NCBI GenBank assembly: GCA_016169945.1
Contig: JADLSH010000395.1
Span: 4,678,001 to 4,742,000, forward strand
Length of the DNA: 64,000 bases
Direction: 5' to 3'
From: Trachythela sp. YZ-2020
Taxonomy: Eukaryota; Cnidaria; Anthozoa; Malacalcyonacea; Clavulariidae
The notes under the pieces were generated by a model. That model did no database searches, was not told where the DNA came from, and saw only the letters and a list, made by a program, of their open reading frames with translations. The translations under genes and the position numbers were made by a program. Shown here in pieces: positions 50,101 through 62,100 of this stretch (position 1 is the first letter of the stretch; each line of letters begins with the position of its first letter).

Positions 50101-53100
50101 CTGCTGCAACTGGAGTGACAACGAAACCAACAACTGCTGCAACTGGACTGACAACGAAAGCAGCAACTGGAGTGACAACGAAAGCAGCAACTGCTGCAAT
50201 TGGAGTGACAACGAAACCAGCAACTGCTGCCACTGGAGTGATAACGAAAGCTACAACTGCTGCACCTGCAGGTGTCATAACGACACCTGCCCATTTGACA
50301 ACCACAGCTACCAGTGCAGCGGTCGGAGTGACAACCAAAGCCACAACTGCTGCAACTGGAGTGACAACGAAAGCCACAACTGCTGCTCCTGGAGTAGTTA
50401 CGAAAGTGACATCTGCTGCACCTGGGGTTGCTACTCCAACTACAGGAGTTACAGCCAAAGTAACAACTGCTGCAACTGTCGTGACAACTAAAGCCACAAC
50501 TTCTGCAACTGGAGTGACAACGAAACCAACAACTGCTGCAACTGGAGTGACAACGAAAGCCACAACTGCTGCAACTGGAGTGACAACGAAAGCAACAACT
50601 GCTGCAACTGGAGTGACAACCAAAGCCACAACTGCTGCAACTGGAGTGACAACGAAAGCAGCAACTGGAGTGACAACGAAAGCAGCAACTGCTGCAACTG
50701 GAGTGACAACGAAACCAACAACTGCTGCCACTGGAGTGATAACCAAAGCCACAACTGCTGCACCTGGTGTAGTTACGAAAGTGACATCTGCCGCACCTGG
50801 GGTTGCTACTCCAACTACAGGAGTTACAGGCAAAGTAACAACTGCTGCAACTGGAGTGACAATGAAAGCCACAACTGCTGCCACTGGAGTGATAACCAAA
50901 GCCACAACTGCTGCACCTGGTGTAGTTACGAAAGTGACATCTGCCGCACCTGGGGTTGCTACTCCAACTACAGGAGTTACAGGCAAAGTAACAACTGCTG
51001 CAACTGTTGTGACAACTAAAGGCGCAACTGGAGTGACATCGAAAGCCACAACTGCTGCTCCTGGAGTAGTTACGAAAGTGACATCTGCTGCACCTGGGGT
51101 TGCTACTCCAACTACAGGAGTTACAGCCAAAGCAACAACTGCTGCAACTGTCGTGACAACTAAAGCCACAACTGCTGCAACTGGAGTGACAACGAAACCA
51201 ACAACTGCTGCAACTGGAGTGACAACGAAAGCCACAACTGCTGCAACTGGAGTGACAACGAAAGCCACAACTGCTGCAACTGGAGTGACAACGAAAACAA
51301 CAACTGCTGCAACTGGAGTGACAACGAAAGCCACAACTGCTGCAACTGGAGTGACAACCAAAGCCGCAACTGCTGCAACTGGAGTGACAACGAAACCAAC
51401 AACTGCTGCAACTGGAGTGACAACGAAAGCAGCAACTGGAGTGACAACGAAAGCAGCAACTGCTGCAATTGGAGTGACAACGAAACCAGCAACTGCTGCC
51501 ACTGGAGTGATAACGAAAGCCACAACTGCTGCACCTGCAGGTGTCATAACGACACCTGCCCATTTGACAACCACAGCTACCAGTGCAGCGGTCGGAGTGA
51601 CAACCAAAGCCACAACTGCTGCAACTGGAGTGACAACGAAAGCCACAACTGCTGCTCCTGGAGTAGTTACGAAAGTGACATCTGCTGCACCTGGGGTTGC
51701 TACTCCAACTACAGGAGTTACAGCCGAAGTAACAACTGCTGCAACTGTCGTGACAACTAAAGCCACAACTTCTGCAACTGGAGTGACAACGAAACCAACA
51801 ACTGCTGCAACTGGAGTGACAACGAAAGCCACAACTGCTGCAACTGGAGTGACAACGAAAGCAACAACTGCTGCAACTGGAGTGGCAACCAAAGCCACAA
51901 CTGCTGCAACTGGAGTGACAACGAAAGCAGCAATTGGAGTGACAACGAAAGCAGCAACTGCTGCAACTGGAGTGACAACGAAACCAACAACTGCTGCCAC
52001 TGGAGTGATAACCAAAGCCACAACTGCTGCACCTGGTGTAGCAGAAAGTGACATCTGCCGCACCTGGGGTTGCTACTCCAACTACAGGAGTTACAGGCAA
52101 AGTAACAACTGCTGCAACAATGAAAGCCACAACTGCTGCCACTGGAGTGATAACCAAAGCCACAACTGCTGCACCTGGTGTAGTTACGAAAGTGACATCT
52201 GCCGTACCTGGGGTTGCTACTCCAACTACAGGAGCTACAGGCAAAGTAACAACTGCTGCAACTGTTGTGACAACTAAAGGCGCAACTGGAGTGACATCGA
52301 AAGCCACAACTGCTGCTCCTGGAGTAGTTACGAAAGTGACATCTGCTGCACCTGGGGTTGCTACTCCAACTACAGGAGTTACAGCCAAAGCAACAACTGC
52401 TGCAACTGTCGCGACAACTAAAGCCACAACTGCTGCAACTGGAGTGACAACGAAACCAACAACTGCTGCCACTGGAGTGATAACCAAAGCCACAACTGCT
52501 GCACCTGGTGTAGTTACGAAAGTGACATCTGCCGCACCTGGGGTTGCTACTCCAACTACAGGAGTTACAGGCAAAGTAACAACTGCTGCAACTGGAGTGA
52601 CAATGAAAGCCACAACTGCAGCAACTGGAGTGACAACGAAACCAACAACTGCTGCAACTGGAGTGACAACGAAACCAACAACTGCTGCCACTGGAGTGAT
52701 AACCAAAGCCACAACTGCTGCACCTGGTGTAGTTACGAAAGTGACATCTGCCGCACCTGGTGTAGTAACGAAAGTGACATCTGCCGCACCTGGGGTTGCT
52801 ACTCCAACTACAGGAGTTACAGGCAAAGTAACAACTGCTGCAACTGGAGTGACAATGAAAGCCACAACTGCTGCAACTGGAGTGACAACGAAAGCCACAA
52901 CTGCTGCAACTGGGGTGACAACGAAAGCAACAACTGCTGCAACTGGAGTTTCAACGAAAGCCACAACCGCTGCACCTGGTGTAGTTACGAAAGTGACATC
53001 TGCTGCACCTGGGGTTGCTACTCCAACTACAGGAGTTACAGCCAAAGTAACAACCGCTGCAACTGTCGTGACGACTAAAGCCACAACTGCTGCAACTGGA

Positions 53101-56100
53101 GTGACAACGAAAGCAGCAACTGGAGTGACAACGAAAGCAGCAACTGCTGCAACTGGAGTGACGATGAAAGCCACAACTGCTGCAACTGGAGTGACAACGA
53201 AAGCCACAACTGCTGCAACTGGAGTTTCAACGAAAGCCACAACCGCTGCACCTGGTGTAGTTACGAAAGTGACATCTGCTGCACCTGGGGTTGCTACTTC
53301 AACTACAGGAGTTACAGCCAAAGTAACAACTGCTGCAACTGGAGTGACAACGAAAGCCACAACTGCTGCTCCTGGAGTAATTACGAAAGTGACATCTGCT
53401 GCACCTGGGGTTGCTACTCCAACTACAGCAGTTACAGCCAAAGTAACAACTGCTGCAACTGTCGTGATAACTAAAGCCACAACTGCTGCAACTGGAGTGA
53501 CAACGAAACCAACAACTGCTGCAACTGGAGTGACAACGAAAGCAGCAACTGGAGTGACAACGAAAGCAGCAACTGCTGCAACTGAAGTGACAACGAAAGC
53601 AACAACTGCTGCAACTGGAGTGACAACGAAACCAACAACTGCTGCTCCTGGAATAGTTACGAAAGTGACATCTGCTGCACCTGGGGTTCCTACTCCAACT
53701 ACAGGAGTTACACCCAAAGTAACAACTGCTGCAACTGTCGTGACAACTAAAGCCACAACTGCTGCAACTGGAGTGACAACGAAAGCAACAACTGCTGCAC
53801 CTGGTGTAGTTACGAAAGTGACATCTGCTGCTCCTGGGGTTGCTACTTCAACTACAGGAGTTACAGGCAAAGTAACAACTGCTGCAACTGGAGTGACAAC
53901 GAAAGCCACAACTGCTGCAACTGGAGTGAAAACCAAAGTAACAACTGCTGCAACTGGAGTGACAACTAAAGCCATAACTGCTGCAACTGGAGTGACAACG
54001 AAAGCCACAACTGCTGCTCCTGGAATAGTTACGAAAGTCACATCTGCTGCACCTGGGGTTGCTACGTCAACTACAGGAGTTACAGGCAAAGTAACAACTG
54101 CTGCAACTGGAGTGACAACGAAAGCCACAACTGCTGCAACTGAAGTGACAACGAAAGCCACAACTGCTGCAACTGGAGTGAAAACCAAAGTAACAACTGC
54201 TGCAGCTGTCGTGACAACTAAAGCCACAACTGCTGCAACTGGAGTGACAACGAAACCTACAACTGCTGCAACTGGAGTGACAACGAAAGCAGTAACTGGA
54301 GTGACAACCAAAGCAACAATTGCTGCAACTGGAGTGATAACGAAAGCAGTAACTGGAGTGACAACCAAAGCAACAATTGCTGCAACTGGAGTGACAACGA
54401 AACCAACAACTGCTGCACCTGGTGTAGTTACGAAAGTGACATCTGCTGCACCTGGGGTTGCTACTCCAACTACAGGAGTTACAGCCAAAGTAACAACTGC
54501 TGCAACTGGAGTGACAACCAACGTAACAACTGCTGCAACTGGAATGACAACCAAAGCAACAACTGCTGCAACTGGAGTGACAACGAAAGCAGCAACTGCT
54601 GCCACTGGAGTGACAACGAAACCAACAACTGCTGCAACTGGAGTGATAACCAAAGCCACAACTGCTGCACCTGGTGTAGTTACGAAAGTGACATCTGCCG
54701 CACCTGGGGTTGCTACTCCAACTACAGGAGTTGCAGGCAAAGTAACGACTGCTGCAACTGGAGTGACAACGAAAGGCACAACTGCTGCAACTGGAGTGAC
54801 AACGAAACCAATAACTGCTGCAACTGGAGTGACAACGAAAGCCACAACTGCTGCTCCTGGAATAGTTACGAAAGTGACATCTGCTGCACCTGGGGTTGCT
54901 ACTCCAACTACAGGAGTTGCAGGCAAAGTAACAACTGCTGCAACTGGAGTGACAACGAAAGCCACCACTGTCGTGACAACTAAAGCCACAACTGCTGCAA
55001 CTGGAGTGACAACGAAAGCCACAACTGCTGCAACTGGAGTAACAACCAACGTAACAACTGCTGCAACTGGAGTGACAACCAAAGCAACAACTGCTGCAAC
55101 TGGAGTGACAACGAAAGCAGCAACTGCTGCAACTGAAGTGACAACGAAACCAACAACTGCTGCAACTGGAGTGATAACCAAAGCCACAACTGCTGCACCT
55201 GGTGTAGTTACGAAAGTGACATCTGCTGCACCTGGGGTTGCTACTCCAACTACAGGAGTTGCAGGCAAAGTAACAACTGCTGCAACTGGAGTGACAACGA
55301 AAGCCACAACTGCTGCAACTGGAGTGACAACGAAACCAACAACTGCTGCAACTGGAGTGATAACCAAAGCCACAACTGCTGCAACTGGTGTAGTTACGAA
55401 AGTGACATCTGCTGCACCTGGGGTTGCTACTCCAACTACAGGAGTTGCAGGCAAAGTAACAACTGCTGCAGCTGTCGTGACAACTAAAGCCACAACTGCT
55501 GCAACTGGAGTGACAACAAAACCTACAACTGCTGCAACTGGAGTGACAACGAAAGCAGTAACTGGAGTGACAACCAAAGCAACAATTGCTGCAACTGGAG
55601 TGACAACGAAACCAACAACTGCTGCTCCTGGAATAGTTACGAAAGTGACATCTGCTGCACCTGGGGTTGCTACTTCAACTACAGGAGTTACAGCCAAAGT
55701 AACAACTGCTGCAACTGGAGTGACAACTAAAGCCACAACTGCTGCAACTGGAGTGGCAACGAAAGCAACAACTGCTGCACCTGGTGTAGTTACGAAAGTG
55801 ACATCTGCTGCACCTGGGGTTGCTACTTCAACTACAGGAGTTACAGCCAAAGTAACAACTGCTGCAACTGGAGTGACAACCAAAGCAACAACTGCTGCAA
55901 CTGGAGTGACAACCAAAGCAACAACTGCTGCAACTGGAGTGACGACGAAAGCAGCAACTGCTGCAACTGGAGTGACAACGAAACCAACAACTGCTGCAAC
56001 TGGAATTTCAACGAAAGCCACAACTGCTGCACCTGGTGTAGTTACGAAAGTGACATCTGCTGCACCTGGGGTTGCTACTTCAACTACAGGAGTTGCAGGC

Positions 56101-59100
56101 AAAGTAACAACTGCTGCAACTGGAGTGACAACGAAACCAATAACTGCTGCAACTGGAGTGACAACGAAAGCCACAACTGCTGCTCCTGGAATAGTTACGA
56201 AAGTGACATCTGCTGCACCTGGGGTTGCTACTCCAACTACAGGAGTTGCAGCCAAAGTAACAACTGCTGCAACTGGAGTGACAACGAAAGAAGCAGCTGC
56301 TGCAACTGGAGTGACAACGAAACCAATAACTGCTGCAACTGGAATGACAACGAAAGCCACAACTGCTGCTCCTGGAATAGTTACGAAAGTGACATCTGCT
56401 GCACCTGGGGTTGCTACTCCAACTACAGGAGTTACAGCCAAAGTAACAACTGCTGCAACTGGAGTGACAACGAAACCAACAATTGTTGCAACTGGAGTGA
56501 CAACGAAAGCAGCAACTGCTGCAACTGGAGTGGCAACGAAAGGAACAACTCCTGCAACTGGAGTAACAACGAAAGCCACAACCATGGCACCATCGATAGT
56601 CACACCTACACATTGCCCGAGCGGGATGGTATGTCTCATTAATTGCGAAATTTTGGTTCTAGTTAAGAAATGAATTTAAATTTCTGATGATTTAAGACAT
56701 GCAGACATTTGCTATAAGAAAGCGTGTGCTATGGTTTGAAACGTGGGGCGTGTGACGAAACTACGTTGTGGAATTTTTAAGAACCTTTGAATTGTTTAAT
56801 CCCGTTACTCGATTGTATGCTTCTACAATAGTTAAAGCGTTCTGCACGTGTTTTGTAATTATCACGTAAAAAGACGAGGTTACGGCGGCGATTTCCAACC
56901 ACCCGTGTATTACAGGCTAGTTAGAGAAATTATTTAATGCTCTTACGCTTAATCAGCATTTCAACTGTTGCAATTAGGATACTTGAACTTTTCTTACGAG
57001 TAAACTAAAGAAATTTATATACGTTAAATTTCAGGTGTTTACGAACTGTGTCCCATCTTGTGAGCCATCTTGTCAGTATCGCAACACGAGCTGTACGACT
57101 TCCATTACTAATGTTTGTACGTCGGGATGCACTTGCGCAAGCGGTTTGGTTTACAACGGTACTCACTGTGTTGAACCTTCGGACTGTCCATGTTATTACA
57201 ACAACATTTTCTACAAATCTGGTACTACCTGGCATCGTAACTGCAGTGAGTGTATCTGCTGGGAAAACAAAGTGATGTGTGCTCCACAAGTTTGTCCTTC
57301 TGTGACTTTCTGTCCTTCACCACAGTACGAGGTTAGCAGGAAAAACTGTTGTGATGTATGTACCCCGATTTCTGTCCCATCAACGGCATTTGTACCTACA
57401 ACTGCAGTGCCATGTAAAGATGATGAGTTCTACTGTCCCTCTGATAAATCATGTATCTCTAAGTCATGGTTATGTGATGGTTCACAGGATTGTTCATTTG
57501 GGGAAGATGAGAAGAATTGTAAGAAAGTAATTCCTTGTAACACAACCATAGGTATGTTCTGTTTATTGAATCCTACGTATATTTGTTTTTGTTATCGGTT
57601 TTTCTCACCTCGATCTGAAGTACTGGATTTCTCCGATACAATTCCATCTATTATATTTATATCGATTAGAACTAAAGCCATGTCTTCTACTAAGAAAGTC
57701 TAAACAAGACTGCTATCTATGTAGGCAACAGACAAGAAAGAGAACAACTTCAAATAGCAACCCTACTGTAAAAGAAACAATAGGTTTACTTGTATAAGGA
57801 ATTATTCGTTGGCATAATGAATAACCATAATACTTTTGGCTCTCGAAAGAACTCCACCACCAATTGGACCAAAGAACGCCGGATTGTCAAATGTATTACT
57901 ATCCAGAGAAGCTGCGAGGCAAACCGTGTTAATCCCTTGATACTGTACTCTAATAATAGCAGCAGATGATTCGATTAGTCACGTATCTTGTATAACGGAT
58001 ATTAGTGGTTGTAAACCCAGTTGTGGTCTTACAACTGATTGAACGGAACCGCTTTAGTCGTGGTAGTTTGGGAAACTTTTCTCATTGTCTACTTGTATGT
58101 GCTACCCACACTATTTACATTCTTGAATAGTTTTTTTATAAAAACACTATTTTTTCTGTTTAATAAACTGTCTGGTACACACATAAAAAATCTCGCATCT
58201 TGTCAACAAGATGTGTTTGCAACAGACTTGTAGCAAGCTTGTCAACAATGTTGTTGTATTGTTAAGTTACTACAAGGTTGTCACTCACAAATTGTTACCA
58301 AGTTGTTGAGTTGCAGGACGATAAAAAGTTCTTGAAACAACTTGTAACACGTCTGTTGATTCAACAACCTTTAGCAAGTTGTCAACAAGCTGGGAACAAG
58401 TAGTGCGAACACATCCTGATAACAAGTTGTTGAGACGGGATTGGTACAAGTCTACTGCACGGTTTGTTACGACTTGTTCGTTTTTATGTGTGTACAACCA
58501 ACATGAATTATGCATTTATGTTTTTGTTTTGTACATTTGAAGGGCCTGTACAAGGCTATCCCAATTCCAGTTGGAGTAAAAAAATATCAAACCGTGGAGA
58601 GACACTATACTGTCTACTGGAATACAATATTAGTTTGATGTTCGAGGCTGATCTTGGTTTCCTCTCAAAAGTAACAATGATTGGATCTGAAGTTAGGATG
58701 ATTGCTTTAACTTATCAAAACTTTGAAGTGAAGTACAGTACAGATGGTGTAACATGGAGTACTTATGATCAAAGATGGAATCTCACGGTACGATATATAT
58801 TTCATCGCTAACATTTTCTGAATAGGTAGTAATTTTGTGGTATATGAACTTCAAACAAGTTATAGTGTATCAACTTTGCAAAATATTCTGCTACTTAATA
58901 CTTAAATTGTGAGCTTAGTACAAAGTGAGTTTCCAAACCTATTTATGAATTCACTAGCATTCGGTAAAGTTTTTCCTGACTATATAATACACGATAGAAT
59001 CGTTTTCATATTGTATATATAAACGAACATGGAAATAATATGCTTCTGTAGGTGCTAGTAAGGCTATTGGTGTTAATCGTGACAAATCTAACTAGTATTT

Positions 59101-62100
59101 AACTTTCTCAGGGTTCTGTTGGCGACCTTTCCCAGTTCAAGTTGAAAACTCCATTCAACGCGCGTTATGTTCGAATCATACCAGAATATTGGAATATATC
59201 ACTTTGCTCACGATATGTCATATTTGGTTGTGTGAATATCACCACTACCTTGGCTCCCACGACCCTCCCCTGCTCTGGCTTCACCTGTAACAACAGTATG
59301 TGTATCAACCCGAAATTGCGTTGTGATGGAAGCAATGATTGTGGAGATAATACAGATGAAATCGGATGTCCACCAGTCACGTGTTCTGACAACCAGTTCA
59401 CGTGCAATAACAGTAAATGTGTTGGTATTGATCACGTGTGTGATGGAGATGATGATTGTGGGGATACGTCAGATGAGAGTCCCGGATGTGTAAAACCAAC
59501 ATGCCCATCCACGCAGTTCATGTGTAACACCAGTCATTGTGTACCACTCCGGTAAAGTATACTTTTCTGTGATAAAAGTATATATATTGCAGCCCATTGG
59601 AGAGCCCCACCCGAGCTTCCTCCGGCGCCCTTGTTCATAAAACTTCAGTTTGTATACATGTGTTATAGTTGTTCTTTTCGCACCGTTTTTTCTAAGGTCC
59701 CTCCCTTGATAGGATTGGCGTTCACAGTTCAATGAAAGTTGTCCCGCAACTTCCTAATTACACAGGTTGCACAATAAATCATCTTAAAATCCAATACTGT
59801 ATACCTTACCTGTATCTAAATTCGCGCAGACCATAAAGCTTACCCAAAAATAATCCGTGCGAAGAGTTTTCCTGCCATAACATGCGCGAAAAATAATCCG
59901 CGTGTAAACGTTTTGCCATCGTAACACAAATACTGAAAGTTAGACAAGCAAATTGGAAATTATTCTATATGACATTATGTAAAATATGAATTAGCCATTA
60001 TATTCGTTGTTTACAGCTACATAAAGCAACTGTCCTGTATATCTTTCTCTTGGGATTGTTCGGTTCAGGTGGCTTGGAAATTTTAACAAACATTTAAGTG
60101 AAAATGTTAAGTATCCAAATGTCAAATACCATCATTTAAGTGTTATTTTCAAAACATTTTACCACGCGGATTTAAATACAAGTAAGATATTTGCCTATTC
60201 CTATTTCTATTTTGTATCTAGATTAGGTTGATGAAGATCAGGATTTCAAAATAATCCCGAATTATTTATTTGTTAGATTCCTGTGTGACGGTGAAAAAGA
60301 TTGCGCTGGCGGTGAAGATGAAGACCAGAAGAACTGTCCAACGACAACTCAGCCTCCTACATGCGAGTTCCTATGTTCCGATGGCACGTGTATTTCAAAG
60401 ACGCGAATCTGCGATTACTTCAAGGACTGTAACAATAGCATGGATGAAGCTAACTGTACTTGTACTAACACATCACAATGGCGCTGTTCGAGAAGTGAGA
60501 AATGTATCTCTATCAGTTATATCTGTGATGGGACAGAGGAATGTCCGGGCGGAGAAGATGAAGAAAACTGTCCTACAATATTACCAACAACAATTGCTTC
60601 AACCATACCAAGTATTTCAACTACAGTACAACCAGTTACAAATTTCACCACCCCACCTTTCACAACTCCGCCTATAACGACTCCGCCTCTCTGTGTTCGA
60701 GGAAACAAATTGTACAAGGTTTGAACTGTAGTTTTAAATTTTGAAATTGATATAAAAATCCCAGAAGGAATTACCGTTAGCACACACTTTATCCTCCAAC
60801 AGCTTAAAAAGGGAAGGCACGGACCACTTTTGTTACAAATTTCCGTGGTTCATAGAAAGTTTGAAAAGGTTGCGCACCGAAGCAACATCTGTAGAAAATT
60901 GACACCCCCTGCCAAAATGAGCCTATAATTCCACCTCTATAGAAAACAGTTTCGATAAAAATATTATCTTTCTTTTGGTTCGCTTGAAATGTATAATCAA
61001 ATAGATAGCCCTAACTTCCTAACATAACTCCTGTTCTTTCATCATTAATTATAGTATTTCTAATTTGTTCTAGGCTGGTGACATCTGGACTGAAAATGAA
61101 TGCGATAAATGTCGTTGTCTTGACGATGGTTCAACTAACTGTACAAAATTCTGTTCAATTATTTCTTGTCCAACTGTAAGTGTCTAAAATCCTTTACCAG
61201 CAGACAATTTCAGAAAATTTAAGAAAAAACATACTCCGAATATAACCATCTTGTAAACCCAAGATATGAGTTATAAAAAACAAGACACGCTATTCACGGT
61301 GATATTTCGACTTTACTTCAAAGTCCTTGTCAAACCTAACTATATTTACAAGCGTGCTCAGACCTTTATAGGGTAGAAATAGAACACTGCTCACACTGCC
61401 CTGCTTAACTGGGTTAACTATTATTAACACTATAAAAGTGTCCTACCATTATTAATCATCAAGGACATTACTATTAATATTCACTAATCACATATATCAT
61501 ATATCATATTACTTACCCAGGGTGAAGTGCTTGCGACATCGTCGCGTGAATGTTGCAACTGTCAAGCTGTTACCACTACCAAGCCAGTTACAACCATCCC
61601 GGTTTCCACAGTCACTACAAAGTCCACAAAAGGTAAATTTACATTGACGACAGCAACAGTAATAAATGTAATAGTAACTGTATGTCGACCTAATAGGCGA
61701 GAATACGAGTCGTCATTTTGGTGCATATTGAAACATACTTGGCATGTTACAGTGCTAAGCACGTTAAAACAATGGAATTGATACCATCATTTAGTATTGG
61801 TCGAGATGAAACAATCACGCTGAGATCATTCCACAACTGTACCTCATGCTGGGTCAAGGGCTGGGTATCAGTATTACCAAAGCCATGTTGTAGTGTTGTT
61901 AACAATTTTCGAGAAAAAATCAATAACCATGAAGTGACCAGCAAATATCATTTATATCCTTACTTTATACTGTAATTTGTAATTATCTTCTCTATTACAG
62001 TTACAACAGTGCCAACAACAATTCCAACAACAATTCCAACACCGTTTATTACAACAAAAGGTAAATATGTCCCATTACTTGGGACTACTGAACATATATT

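Noticed and set aside
44153..52063. Very long minus-strand open frame (about 2,600 codons, Val/Ala/Thr-rich)
   Set aside because: It is the mirror of the sense mucin repeat. The 33-bp unit has no stops in this antisense frame, there are no independent splice or start signals, and the sense frame is bounded by matching splice sites and flanking domains.
48006..56639. Second minus-strand long frame with [16 protein letters not shown] repeats
   Set aside because: Same cause as above. The Cys-rich part is the antisense repeat read in another frame after the 2-bp deletion; no family resemblance and no gene signals.
52048..56673. Second half of the repeat exon as a separate gene starting at an internal ATG
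   Set aside because: No promoter, signal peptide or exon start. The reading continues the same repeats, and the downstream splice phase fits only as part of the one exon interrupted by a 2-bp deletion.
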